54,022 bases of DNA. Origin: Candidatus Nanopelagicus sp. GTDB lineage: Bacteria > Actinomycetota > Actinomycetes > Nanopelagicales > Nanopelagicaceae. A program made the position numbers and the translations under genes. The stretch spans positions 1-54,022 of the forward strand of contig JAEMTE010000006.1 of assembly GCA_016462445.1 (NCBI GenBank), read 5' to 3'. The notes below the pieces were generated by a model that was not told where the DNA came from, searched no databases, and was given only the letters and a program-made list of their open reading frames with translations. How positions within the stretch are numbered: position 1 is the first letter of the stretch; the number at the start of each line of letters is the position of its first letter. Below, piece after piece: positions 1 to 8,929 of the stretch.

Positions 1-54
1 AAAGAGGTCTTTGAGGATGGCTCAGTTACTAGTCTTTTTGATGGGCATAGTTAA
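1..54 (+). CDS. prs: C-terminal tail of probable ribose-phosphate pyrophosphokinase (partial)
   Basis: Only the last 17 codons and a TAA stop are inside the window, ending in VFEDGSVTSLFDG. This tail resembles the C-terminus of actinobacterial ribose-phosphate pyrophosphokinases (PRPP synthase), and prs commonly sits just before rplY and pth in Actinobacteria, which is the order here. The enzyme makes PRPP from ribose 5-phosphate and ATP for nucleotide, histidine and tryptophan synthesis. The call rests on a short peptide plus context, so it is moderate; the catalytic part lies upstream of the window. Confidence 0.6.
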   Translation, partial: KEVFEDGSVTSLFDGHS

Positions 55-93
55 TTAATATATAAGATTAAAAGTTAAAGTAAAACCTTACTT

Positions 94-167
94 GCGCCCG
101 TAGCTCAACTGGATAGAGCATCTGACTTCGGATCAGAAGGTTCGGGGTTCGAATCCCTGCGGGCGCA
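94..167 (+). tRNA. tRNA-Arg (anticodon UCG)
   Basis: A full cloverleaf can be drawn by eye: acceptor GCGCCCG pairs with CGGGCGC at 160-166 with discriminator A167, the anticodon stem is TCTGA/TCAGA and the loop is CTTCGGA, giving anticodon TCG (reads CGA). The T arm has the usual GGTTCGAATCC. No CCA is encoded. A diverged copy of its 3' half lies at 591-637, so this gene may have served as an integration or duplication target. Confidence 0.95.
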
Positions 168-223
168 CTTGAAGTACAAGAATCTTTATATTCTTACCCC
201 CACCGACAGACTACCTTTGCCCT

Positions 224-532
224 ATGCCAAGAGCACTTCTAATCCCATTTGTAATTTGTGGACTGCTGTTAATACCTAGCTGTTCAAGTACAGATGAAAA
301 TGCGTGTGAGGCGGCCCAACAAGTTGTTGAAGATGATATGAGCAAGGTGAGAGAGCTGCTGCTAAGTGCCAAAGATTTAGATAAAAACGGTTATGGTCTG
401 CAAGCAAATGAGGTTAGAGGAGAGATTTTACGAACATCAGAAAAGCTAAACAGAGTAATTCTTAAGAACCAAAATTGCTTTACGCCTCAAGAAGTAGGGC
501 AAGCACAAACCTACATTGCAAGTATTGAATAA
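224..532 (+). CDS. small predicted lipoprotein between tRNA-Arg and its partial copy
   Basis: The 102-residue product has a short basic N-terminus, a hydrophobic stretch (residues 5-18) and a lipobox-like LIPSC with the acceptor Cys at about residue 20, so it should be exported, lipidated and tethered to the outer face of the membrane. The rest is hydrophilic and probably helical, with two further Cys (about residues 28 and 85) that could form a disulfide. I do not recognise the family. It lies alone between tRNA-Arg and a tRNA-derived remnant, so it may be an inserted accessory gene. Confidence is good that it is coding and low for any function. Confidence 0.6.
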   Translation: MPRALLIPFVICGLLLIPSCSSTDENACEAAQQVVEDDMSKVRELLLSAKDLDKNGYGLQANEVRGEILRTSEKLNRVILKNQNCFTPQEVGQAQTYIASIE

Positions 533-590
533 CTTCTAATAAGTAGAGGGTAAATTAGATCTGTAGGAAGGTAGATGCTCCTATTTATGG

Positions 591-637
591 TCAATCTTCG
601 GATCAGAAGGCTTGGGGTTCAAATCCCTGCGGGGGCA
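591..637 (+). repeat. degenerate copy of the tRNA-Arg 3' half
   Basis: Aligned without gaps to 121-167 of the intact tRNA-Arg, 40 of 47 positions match, including the block CTTCGGATCAGAAGG and most of the T arm and acceptor 3' strand. The matching 5' half is absent, so this is not a functional tRNA. Intact tRNA followed by a gene and then a partial 3' copy is the layout left by tRNA-targeted integration, although no integrase is present. It could also be a plain tandem duplication that decayed. Confidence 0.8.
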
Positions 638-723
638 TCATCAATTTGTCCTTTTACCCAATCATTGGCTACTCTTACGCTTCGTTCCGCGAGGGATAAA
701 ACCGTTATCGAGGGAGAAGTAAA

Positions 724-1407
724 GTGGCTGAAATTTCAATTAAGGGCGCACGCCGAACTGAGTTTGGCAAAGGTGCATCTCGTAGATCACGCCGTGATGG
801 ATTTATTCCGGCAGTAATTTATGGTCATGGTGAGAAGCCACAACATGTTGCTCTTCCTTCTCGTGAGTTAGGTATTGCACTTAAAACCTCAAACGTTTTG
901 ATTGATGTTGTATTAGATGATCACACAGAGTTAACACTTCCTAAATCTGTTAGCCGTGATCCATTAACAGGTTTATTAGAGCATATTGATTTAGTAATTG
1001 TGCGCCGTGGTGAGAAAGTTATTGTCTCTGTTCCAGTTCACACTGAAGGTAAGTATGACCAAGATGGTATTTTGGAACACACAAATAACTCAATTGAGGT
1101 TGAGGCAGATGTAACCAGCATTCCATCATTCTTGATCTTAAGCATGGAAGGCATGATGGCTGGTGAATCTAAGAGCGCAGCTGATGTCGTTCTGCCAGCA
1201 GGTATTAGATTAATAAGTGATCCGAAGATGACTGTTGTTCATCTATCTGTACGCGCTGCTGAGGAAGAGGTTGTAGTTGTTGCCGCTCCTGCTGAAGGTG
1301 ATGCCGCAGCCGCTCCTGCTGAAGGTGATGCCGCAGCCGCCGCTCCTGCTGAAGGTGCTGATAAGAAGGATGATAAGAAAGATGATAAGAAGGAAAAGAA
1401 GAAGTAA
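724..1407 (+). CDS. rplY: 50S ribosomal protein L25/TL5 (CTC family)
   Basis: A 227-residue protein of the long L25/TL5/CTC family that binds 5S rRNA in the large subunit. The N-terminal L25 domain covers roughly residues 1-92 (start MAEISIKG, then RRDGFIPAVIYGHGEKPQHV) and the TL5 C-terminal beta domain about residues 95-178. It starts with GTG preceded by a GGGAGAAG ribosome-binding site at 712-719. The tail is unusual: three 9-residue Ala-Pro-Glu-Gly-Asp repeats encoded by 27-nt DNA repeats (about 1282-1362), then a Lys/Asp-rich end, giving a flexible acidic-then-basic tail. pth follows after 19 nt, as in other Actinobacteria. Confidence 0.95.
   Translation: MAEISIKGARRTEFGKGASRRSRRDGFIPAVIYGHGEKPQHVALPSRELGIALKTSNVLIDVVLDDHTELTLPKSVSRDPLTGLLEHIDLVIVRRGEKVIVSVPVHTEGKYDQDGILEHTNNSIEVEADVTSIPSFLILSMEGMMAGESKSAADVVLPAGIRLISDPKMTVVHLSVRAAEEEVVVVAAPAEGDAAAAPAEGDAAAAAPAEGADKKDDKKDDKKEKKK
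1282..1362 (+). repeat. three tandem 27-nt repeats in the rplY 3' end
   Basis: Units begin at 1282, 1309 and 1336. The first two are nearly identical and the third carries an extra GCC triplet and ends differently. Each encodes about nine residues of the Ala/Pro/Glu/Gly/Asp type, so slippage would change the tail length in frame. Confidence 0.85.
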
Positions 1408-1426
1408 GTAGGGCTAGCCTTAACTT

Positions 1427-1990
1427 ATGGCTGATCGTTGGTTAGTAGTTGGACTGGGAAATCCAGGGGATGAGTATGAAAAAACTCGCCATAATGTTGG
1501 CCAACTTGTTTTAGATTATCTTTCTAGTGGCCAAAAATTTTCTGCTCACAAATCAAGGATGCAAATTTGTGAGGTTAAGTGTGGCAGTAACATTTTAGTT
1601 TTAGCTAAATCTCGTGGTTTTATGAATGAATCTGGTGGCCCAACTAAGGCGCTTGCTGATTTTTATAAGGTTGAAACTTTGAAAATAATTATTATTCATG
1701 ATGAATTAGATCTGCTCTTTAATGCGCTTCGGATAAAACAGGGTGGGGGCGATAATGGTCATAATGGTCTTAAGTCACTTACCGCATCCTTTTCTACCTC
1801 AGATTACTACCGAATTCGAATGGGAATTGGTCGACCAATCGGTGATCAAGATCCAGCAGATTTTGTCTTAAAACAATTTGCTAAGGATGAAAAAAAAGAA
1901 TTGCCACAGTTTATGCAACGCGGGGCTGATGCGGTTGAATCACTAGTTTTAAATGGCCTAGATAAATCTCAGAGTAGTTTTAACGGTTAA
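1427..1990 (+). CDS. pth: peptidyl-tRNA hydrolase
   Basis: A 187-residue monomeric bacterial Pth that cleaves the ester bond of peptidyl-tRNAs that drop off the ribosome, recycling tRNA. Family signatures are visible: LVVGLGNPGDEYEKTRHNVG near the N-terminus with the catalytic His in TRHNVG, SRGFMNESGGP, IIHDELDL with the conserved Asp, and the GDNGHNGLKS motif followed by YYRIRMGIGRP. Length is normal. It follows rplY closely and converges with ppc, the two stops lying 1 nt apart. Confidence 0.97.
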   Translation: MADRWLVVGLGNPGDEYEKTRHNVGQLVLDYLSSGQKFSAHKSRMQICEVKCGSNILVLAKSRGFMNESGGPTKALADFYKVETLKIIIIHDELDLLFNALRIKQGGGDNGHNGLKSLTASFSTSDYYRIRMGIGRPIGDQDPADFVLKQFAKDEKKELPQFMQRGADAVESLVLNGLDKSQSSFNG

Positions 1991-1991
1991 A

Positions 1992-4658
1992 TCAGCCAGT
2001 ATTACGAAGTCCTGCAGCAACACCATTAATAGTTAAAAGCAGAGCACGAGAAAGTAATGGATCAATGTCTTTTTGAGTACGGACCCGCTTAAGCAGAGAA
2101 ATTTGCAGCAGTTGTAAAGGCGCAAGGTAGGTATCGCGCACCTGCAGCGTTCTAGCCAAAATAGGTTGATTACCTAAAACCTCAGATTTATTTGTCAGTA
2201 GTAGCAACTCTTTAACAGTTAACTCAAACTCATCTTTTATTTGATCAAATATTTTATGAAGTGAAGGATCAACTAGTGTTGTTACATAACGCGCAGCGAT
2301 TTCTAGATCGGTCTTAGCTAAGGTCATCTCAACATTACTTATAAAGGTTCGGAAGAAGTGCCAATCCTTAAGAAGGGTTTTTAGTAGATCAGTCTTACCT
2401 GCCTCTCGGGCTGCCTTAAGTCCAGAGCCAACTCCATACCAACCTGGCACAATCTGACGAGATTGGGTCCAGCCAAATACCCATGGAATTGCTCGTAGTG
2501 ATTCTAAGCCGGTAGATGAATCTGCTCGCTTAGATGGCCGTGATCCTAAAAATAGATTTCCTAGTTGTTCAACAGGTGTTGAAGCATAAAAGTATGCAGG
2601 CAGATCTGGTTGATCAACTAAGTTTCGATAAGCAGAAAAAGCGTTTTCACTAATTAAATCCATACATGAATTCCAACTATTTAAATCATCGATTGGCTGT
2701 CTTGGCTTGCGATTTAGCACAGTTGCCTCAAGAGCGGCAGCAAGAGTTAACTCTAAGTTTTCTTTTGCCAAAGCCGGCAGCCCATACTTATCGGAGATAA
2801 CCTCACCTTGCTCCGTCATCTTTATGTGACCATCAATTGATCCCCATGGAAGTGCAATTAAGGCATCATATGTTGGTCCACCACCGCGGCCAACTGATCC
2901 TCCGCGGCCATGAAATAGTCGTAATCTCACACCATGTTTAATTGCAACATCACGTAATTTTCGTTGCGCTTTATGAATCTCCCACTGGCTAGTTGTGATG
3001 CCTGCATCTTTATTAGAGTCAGAGTAACCAAGCATTACCTCTTGTGTATCACCACGTAATTTAACAATTTTACGATAGCTGGGATTACTCAGCAGTTCAT
3101 CTAATATTTTATCGGCTGTTCTCAACTCTGCCACAGTTTCAAGAAGTGGCACAAAACCAATCTTTGCATATGGCTTTTTATCAGTTAGTGAAACTAAGCC
3201 AACTAACTTACCAATTAATACCGCAGCTAATACATCGTTTGCTGACTTAGTCATTGAGATGATGTAACTCTCAATTACCTCAGAACCATACTCAGATATT
3301 AGCTCAGCAATTGCCGTAAATGTATTTAGGCACTTACTTGATGGTTCATCAACTCCTTTTGTATCTGGAATTTTTTCCGATAATAACTCTTTATTTATTA
3401 CCGCACTACTTGAACTACCAAATAAATTAGATATTAAGTGGTGGTGAGCATCTGAGTGTTCACGAATATCCATAGTTGCATGGGTTATGCCAAAGGCTGA
3501 GATCGCTCTAGTGATTCGCTCAAGTAATCCATTTGCAATTAACTCGCCATTATGTGCCAGTAATGAGGAGCGCATAATTTCAAAATCTGCTAATAGTTCA
3601 GCAGTATCTAAGTAGCTCCGGCCAGCAATATGTGGTGTGCCATTTGTATGCCGCGCTTGGGTAATAGCCAACTTATGCCTAATAGCCGTAGCTTTTAATC
3701 GGTAGGGCTCTTCAACATTAATTCTTCGGTACCGATCTTCAATCTCTGGCAGCAACTGTAAATCTTTAGCTACAGATTTCTCTAATTCAGCTGAAACACC
3801 CGCCAACTTAGTTGAAACCGAGAGTGCTTGGCGCAGTTCATCTAAATGTTTAAATGCCGTGCGTGTAAAGTGCGCATTCTGTAAGCGGATAGTTGCCTTA
3901 GTTACATCAGCGGTTATATGGGGATTACCATCTCGATCACCACCAATCCAAGTACCAAATGAAAGCGGCCTGGCAGTTAGTGAAAGATCAATACCTAACC
4001 GCTTAACCTCACTAGCAAACTCAGCTAGTACCTCTGGCACACTCTCAATCAGTAACTCATCTAGATAGTAAATAGAATTAATAGCTTCATCTAATGGCTC
4101 TGGCCTACCTAACCGAAGCTCATCTGTTTGCCAAAGCAAATCGATACTCTCGGCCAACCTTTGAGTCTGCACTTTACTCTCAGGTGTTTCTAGTAACTGC
4201 GCAATTGTTGTCATCTTACTTAGAACTGATCGGCGTGCTGCCTCAGTTGGGTGAGCGGTAAATACTGGTCTGACTGAAAAGTTATCTAACCAGAGTTGTA
4301 GATCTTTTTCATCAAAGTCTTTACTATTTTTTTGTGCTAGCAGAATATTATCAACTGCTCGGCTTAGCCAAGATCCACTAGATTTATGTTCTGCGGCTAA
4401 CACTTTAGAGCGATTTACCTGCTCCGCCACATTTGCTAAATTAAAAAAGTTACTAAAGGCTCTAACTAATGAGATTGTTTGTTGATCAGTTAATTTATTT
4501 AAAATTTCATCTTGACCACCAGCTCGGCCAGCAAGCCTTACCGACTCCACCAATGCGAGTAATTGCTCACCCTCTTGTCGCACCAAGGTTTGACCCAATA
4601 AATCTGCCAACCGGCGAACATCATTACGTAAATCTGTGTTTTCAGAGGCTGCACTCAT
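1992..4658 (-). CDS. ppc: phosphoenolpyruvate carboxylase
   Basis: The 888-residue product is full length for bacterial PEP carboxylase, which fixes bicarbonate onto PEP to give oxaloacetate and refill the TCA cycle. The catalytic His lies in FTAHPTEAARRSVL (about residue 136). Other signatures are WIGGDRDGNP, the MLGYSDSNKDAG region, the glycine-rich LFHGRGGSVGRGGGPT loop and the invariant C-terminus GLRNTG. It is alone on the reverse strand. A TGTAAT-like -10 lies only a few bases before the ATG, so the mRNA may be leaderless. Confidence 0.98.
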   Translation of the reverse strand: MSAASENTDLRNDVRRLADLLGQTLVRQEGEQLLALVESVRLAGRAGGQDEILNKLTDQQTISLVRAFSNFFNLANVAEQVNRSKVLAAEHKSSGSWLSRAVDNILLAQKNSKDFDEKDLQLWLDNFSVRPVFTAHPTEAARRSVLSKMTTIAQLLETPESKVQTQRLAESIDLLWQTDELRLGRPEPLDEAINSIYYLDELLIESVPEVLAEFASEVKRLGIDLSLTARPLSFGTWIGGDRDGNPHITADVTKATIRLQNAHFTRTAFKHLDELRQALSVSTKLAGVSAELEKSVAKDLQLLPEIEDRYRRINVEEPYRLKATAIRHKLAITQARHTNGTPHIAGRSYLDTAELLADFEIMRSSLLAHNGELIANGLLERITRAISAFGITHATMDIREHSDAHHHLISNLFGSSSSAVINKELLSEKIPDTKGVDEPSSKCLNTFTAIAELISEYGSEVIESYIISMTKSANDVLAAVLIGKLVGLVSLTDKKPYAKIGFVPLLETVAELRTADKILDELLSNPSYRKIVKLRGDTQEVMLGYSDSNKDAGITTSQWEIHKAQRKLRDVAIKHGVRLRLFHGRGGSVGRGGGPTYDALIALPWGSIDGHIKMTEQGEVISDKYGLPALAKENLELTLAAALEATVLNRKPRQPIDDLNSWNSCMDLISENAFSAYRNLVDQPDLPAYFYASTPVEQLGNLFLGSRPSKRADSSTGLESLRAIPWVFGWTQSRQIVPGWYGVGSGLKAAREAGKTDLLKTLLKDWHFFRTFISNVEMTLAKTDLEIAARYVTTLVDPSLHKIFDQIKDEFELTVKELLLLTNKSEVLGNQPILARTLQVRDTYLAPLQLLQISLLKRVRTQKDIDPLLSRALLLTINGVAAGLRNTG

Positions 4659-4726
4659 GGCGTAATCATTACAGGTTATTAATTAAGCCGGCGCACCTTT
4701 TGGCAAAGGGCCGCAAAATGAGCGGT

Positions 4727-4801
4727 TAGAATTGGCTCTGTAACCCCCCTTCATTTATGGAGCGGGGGTATGTGGCGTTTATTTAGAGAAAGGGGGAGGT
4801 A
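4727..4801 (+). promoter_or_regulatory. mfd promoter and structured 5' leader with C-rich/SD pairing option
   Basis: A TAGAAT -10 box at 4727-4732 puts transcription start near 4739-4740. The leader then opens with a hairpin: ACCCCC (4743-4748) pairs with GGGGGT (4764-4769), and CTTC/GGAG continues the stem across a one-base bulge. The same C-run followed by T (4744-4750) could instead pair with AGGGGG at 4791-4796, which is the mfd ribosome-binding site (AGGGGGAGGT before ATG 4802). Two exclusive pairings of one C-tract suggest translational control. Found by eye, not folded by computer. Confidence 0.45.
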
Positions 4802-7800
4802 ATGATAAATCTTTTCACCACACTCTCTGCGCCCATTGAAAAATACTTAGCACAAGCAGATGAACTAGTTGCACCCTATGCCTCACATGCATTATTGGCC
4901 ACCACCGCCAACTCACCACTGTTACTAGTAACTACCTCAACGCGTTTAGCTGATGAGTTGTCAAAAGAGATTACATCATTAATTGGCCAAGATCAGGTTA
5001 CTAACTTTCCGCCTTGGGAAACTTTGCCCCATGAGCGACTAAGTCCTAAAGCTGACACAGTTACAGCCAGATTTAAGGCATTAGATCAAATTACCAATAA
5101 CAAGATAAAAATTGTAGTTTGCTCAATTAGAGCACTACTACAACCAATTATTGCTAATGATTTAGATACTTCGCGGATAAGAATTACACCAGGAGAGCAG
5201 ATTTTAATGATTGATTTAATTACTCAATTAAGTCAATTTGGTTTTACTAGGGCAGATTTGGTTGAGCGAAGGGGTGATTTCGCCGTACGGGGTGGAATTT
5301 TAGATTTATTTCCAGCGGATAAAGAGCATCCAATACGAATAGATTTCTTTGGAGATGAGATTGATAATCTATCTTTTTTTGCAATCTCTGATCAACGCTC
5401 ACTTACCAAAATTGATGATGAGTTAATAATCTATCCATGTCGTGAGTTACTACTTGATGAGCAGATAAAAAATCGAGCAGTGATTTTAGGTAAAGAGTTT
5501 CCCCAACTTACTGAGCTGACTGATAAATTAATGCAAGGCATTACCTTTGAAGGAATGGAATCACTTGCTGCCGGATTAGTTGGTGAATTTAAAAGTATTT
5601 TAGGTTTTCTTCCTAAGAGTACTCAGATTTGGTTTATTGATGAACCAAGGCTTAGGTCAAGAGCAGCAGATTTAATTACTACTAACCAAGAGTTTTTAGC
5701 AGCAACCTGGTCAAATCTTGCATGGTCGCAGGAGAAAGATATAGCGCCCCCACTTGATCTGACTGAGCAATTAGGCAGAGGTGGTTTTTATGAACTAGTA
5801 GAGATCGAAAGATTAGCTAGCGACCTTAACTTCTCTATGAGATCCTTAAATCTTTACCCCAGTACACCAGATCAAATAGTTATTGATTTCCTTGATGAAA
5901 TAGGCAGTTATGGCGGTAAGTATGAGCAGGTGATATCTGATATTGCGCAGTGGCATAAAGCGGGATATCAAGTGCTCTTTACCGCTGCAGGAGCTGGCAC
6001 ATTAAAGCGGTTTTCTGAGTTACTTAATACCTCTGATTTGCCGAACCAAATAATCAAAGAGGTGGGTGAATCACCCAGTGGTGATTTAATTAATTTAATC
6101 AGATCTGACATACAACATGGATTTATTAGTGAAAAATTTAAGATAGTAGTTGTAACAGATAAAGATATCTCTGGTCAGCGTTCTGCAGATAAAGATTTAG
6201 CACGCATGCCATCTAGGCGTAAAAAAGCAATTGACCCACTGCAGCTTAAAACAGGGGATTATGTAGTTCACCAACAACATGGGGTTGGTAGATATTTAGA
6301 GTTAATTAATAGAAGTGTGGGTGGAGTTTCTAGAGAGTATTTAGTTATTGAGTATGCCTCAACAAAACGGGGACAACCTGCAGATCGATTATTTGTTCCT
6401 ACCGACACACTCGAGCAGGTAACAAAGTATGTAGGTGGTGAGGCACCGGCACTTCACCGAATTGGTGGCGCTGATTGGCAAAACAGTAAACGTAAAGCAC
6501 GTAAAGCGGTAAAACAAATAGCGGCAGAGCTAATCAGATTATATGCAGCACGAATGAGTGCCCCTGGCTTTGCTTTCTCTCCAGATACACCATGGCAAAA
6601 AGAGTTAGAGGAGAGTTTTGCATTTGTAGAGACTATTGATCAACAGGCAACTATTGATGAGGTTAAGCAGGATATGGAAAAACCAAATCCTATGGACCGG
6701 ATTGTTTGCGGTGATGTTGGGTATGGAAAAACTGAGATCGCAGTTAGAGCTGCTTTTAAAGCTGTGCAAGATAGTAAGCAGGTTGCAATTCTTGTTCCAA
6801 CCACATTACTTGTCCAGCAACATTTCACTACTTTTTCAAATCGTTACGCCGGATTTCCAATAAAAATCGCAGCCTTGTCTAGATTTAATACACCGCGTGA
6901 AAGTAAAGAGGTGGTAGCAGGTCTTAAATCGGGTGTGATTGATGTGGTAATTGGAACTCACAGATTGCTATCAAAAGATATTGAGTTTGCAAATCTTGGC
7001 TTACTAGTAGTTGATGAGGAGCAGAGGTTTGGTGTTGAGCATAAAGAGGAGTTAAAGAAAGCAAGGACAAATGTGGATGTACTGGCAATGTCAGCCACAC
7101 CAATCCCAAGAACACTTGAAATGGCAATTACTGGAATTAGAGAGATGTCTAATATAACTACGCCACCAGAGGAGCGACATCCAGTTTTAACATATGTAGG
7201 ACCCTATGATGAAAAACAAGTAACTGCAGCAATTCACCGAGAGTTATTAAGAGATGGACAAATTTTTTATATTCATAATCGAGTTGAAAGTATTGATGCC
7301 GTAGCGCAGCGAATTAAAAAGTTAGTACCAGAGATAAAGATTGCTATCGCCCATGGTCAGATGAATGAGAGGATATTAGAGGAGGTAATTTTAGGGTTTT
7401 GGAATAGAGAGTTTGATTTGCTTCTATGCACAACAATTATTGAAAGTGGAATTGATATTCCAAATGCTAATACTTTAATTGTTGATAGATCTGATTTATT
7501 TGGGCTATCCCAGCTTCACCAATTACGTGGTCGAGTTGGTAGAAGTCGAGAGCGAGCCTATGCATATTTTCTCTACCCAACTGAGCAACCAATTACTGAG
7601 TTAGCCCATGATCGACTAACCACAATCGCAACAAATACAGATCTTGGTGCGGGTATGCAGGTTGCACTTAAAGATTTAGAGATTCGCGGTGCTGGTAATT
7701 TATTAGGCGGTGAGCAATCAGGTCATATTGCAGAGGTTGGTTTTGATCTGTATATGCGTATGGTGGCAGATGCGGTAGATGAGTTTAAGAGCGGCTACTT

Positions 7801-8290
7801 TGCAGAGAAGCCAAAAAATAGTGAGTGCAAAGTTGAGTTACCAATTAATGCACATCTACCAGTTGATTACATTGAATCGGAGAGATTAAGGTTAGATATT
7901 TATCGTCGAATGGCAGATGCCACAAATGATCTAGCTTTAGCTGAAATTAGATCTGAGTTATTAGATCGCTTTGGCCCATTGCCTGAACCTGCGCAGGAGT
8001 TATTAGCGGTGGCAGCACTTAGATTATTTGCAAAAAGCTTAGCCCTGACAGATATTGCTTTTTCTGGAAAAAGTCTGCGCCTGTCACCAGTCTCACTGCC
8101 AGAATCTGCACAACTGAGGTTAGCCCGACTATACCCAGGGTCAATCTACAAAAACGCCAGCCAAATTCTCTTAGTTGCTAGACCTGTTGCTGCAAATTGG
8201 ATAGAAAGTGCACCGATAGGGGATACTTCAACTATTGAATGGGTAGAGACAGTTCTGCACAATCTGATTGCCCCAACTGCTAGTAAATAA
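4802..8290 (+). CDS. mfd: transcription-repair coupling factor Mfd
   Basis: The 1162-residue Mfd displaces RNA polymerase stalled at lesions and recruits UvrA. Visible domains: the UvrB-like N-terminal part with ERRGDFAVRGGILDLFP (about 155-175); the RNA-polymerase-interacting CarD-like module starting at DYVVHQQHGVGRYLEL (about 485); superfamily 2 helicase motifs with Walker A GDVGYGKTE (about 637), DEEQRFGV (about 738), SATPIPRT and the RG[R]VGRSR motif VI region; and the TRCF C-terminal domain (about 990-1100). Length and motif order are typical. It has a strong SD and heads a run of co-oriented genes through ppx. Confidence 0.98.
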   Translation: MINLFTTLSAPIEKYLAQADELVAPYASHALLATTANSPLLLVTTSTRLADELSKEITSLIGQDQVTNFPPWETLPHERLSPKADTVTARFKALDQITNNKIKIVVCSIRALLQPIIANDLDTSRIRITPGEQILMIDLITQLSQFGFTRADLVERRGDFAVRGGILDLFPADKEHPIRIDFFGDEIDNLSFFAISDQRSLTKIDDELIIYPCRELLLDEQIKNRAVILGKEFPQLTELTDKLMQGITFEGMESLAAGLVGEFKSILGFLPKSTQIWFIDEPRLRSRAADLITTNQEFLAATWSNLAWSQEKDIAPPLDLTEQLGRGGFYELVEIERLASDLNFSMRSLNLYPSTPDQIVIDFLDEIGSYGGKYEQVISDIAQWHKAGYQVLFTAAGAGTLKRFSELLNTSDLPNQIIKEVGESPSGDLINLIRSDIQHGFISEKFKIVVVTDKDISGQRSADKDLARMPSRRKKAIDPLQLKTGDYVVHQQHGVGRYLELINRSVGGVSREYLVIEYASTKRGQPADRLFVPTDTLEQVTKYVGGEAPALHRIGGADWQNSKRKARKAVKQIAAELIRLYAARMSAPGFAFSPDTPWQKELEESFAFVETIDQQATIDEVKQDMEKPNPMDRIVCGDVGYGKTEIAVRAAFKAVQDSKQVAILVPTTLLVQQHFTTFSNRYAGFPIKIAALSRFNTPRESKEVVAGLKSGVIDVVIGTHRLLSKDIEFANLGLLVVDEEQRFGVEHKEELKKARTNVDVLAMSATPIPRTLEMAITGIREMSNITTPPEERHPVLTYVGPYDEKQVTAAIHRELLRDGQIFYIHNRVESIDAVAQRIKKLVPEIKIAIAHGQMNERILEEVILGFWNREFDLLLCTTIIESGIDIPNANTLIVDRSDLFGLSQLHQLRGRVGRSRERAYAYFLYPTEQPITELAHDRLTTIATNTDLGAGMQVALKDLEIRGAGNLLGGEQSGHIAEVGFDLYMRMVADAVDEFKSGYFAEKPKNSECKVELPINAHLPVDYIESERLRLDIYRRMADATNDLALAEIRSELLDRFGPLPEPAQELLAVAALRLFAKSLALTDIAFSGKSLRLSPVSLPESAQLRLARLYPGSIYKNASQILLVARPVAANWIESAPIGDTSTIEWVETVLHNLIAPTASK

Positions 8291-8306
8291 CTAAAGGATA
8301 AATACA

Positions 8307-8912
8307 ATGCAATTTTATAAGAGAGTACTCACTGGGTTGATAGTTGTATCTCTTCTTACTGGTTGCAGTGAAATGAGTTCTGGTGTAACAGTTGGTAAAA
8401 AAGAGATAAAAGCTAGTGAGATTCAAAAGTCAGTTGATGAAGTTTTAGTTGCTCGCAAAAATATAGACACCTCGCAGATGGAGTTAGTAGAAGGCCCTGA
8501 ATTACTTCGTAATCAAGCACAATTTGTAATTATCTCTAATGTATTAGACAAAATTGCAACCGATATGAAGTTATCGGTGACGCCAGCAGATATAGCCGCG
8601 CGGCGCGCAAATATTATTACTCAAATTGGCGGCGAAGGTGAGTTACCTAAAGCTCTAGTTGGCGCAAGCCTTGCAAAGTCAAATCTAAATGCCTACTTAC
8701 GTATTTTAATTATTTCAGAGCGAGTGACTTCAGAGATTATAAAATCTGGTACGCCAGAGAGTGAATCAGCTGATGCGGTAACAAAGATTGTCACAGAGGC
8801 AGCAGCTAAACTTGGCGTGAAGGTAAATGCTAAGTATGGAAAATGGAATCCAAAGAGTGCAACAATTGATACTGCCGATGTAACCGATGGCGCAGTAACC
8901 CCACTTCCATAA
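8307..8912 (+). CDS. SurA N-terminal-like lipoprotein
   Basis: A 201-residue exported protein with hydrophobic signal and lipobox LLTGC (Cys about residue 20), placed between mfd and mazG as in many Actinobacteria. After the lipobox comes a region like SurA/PrsA N-terminal chaperone domains (VTVGKKEIKASEIQKSVDEV, about 27-50), with helices to about residue 165. No parvulin catalytic domain is evident, so a chaperone-like role outside the membrane is more likely than prolyl isomerase activity. The start ATG at 8307 lies behind AAAGGA. Function is inferred from fold resemblance only. Confidence 0.7.
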   Translation: MQFYKRVLTGLIVVSLLTGCSEMSSGVTVGKKEIKASEIQKSVDEVLVARKNIDTSQMELVEGPELLRNQAQFVIISNVLDKIATDMKLSVTPADIAARRANIITQIGGEGELPKALVGASLAKSNLNAYLRILIISERVTSEIIKSGTPESESADAVTKIVTEAAAKLGVKVNAKYGKWNPKSATIDTADVTDGAVTPLP

Positions 8913-8929
8913 TTAAATAAACTGAAGTT

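Noticed and set aside
575-817. An 80-codon forward frame overlapping the rplY start
   Set aside because: Its early codons are the translated tRNA-Arg remnant (RRLGVQIPAGA) and the rest lies out of frame inside rplY; no SD or domain.
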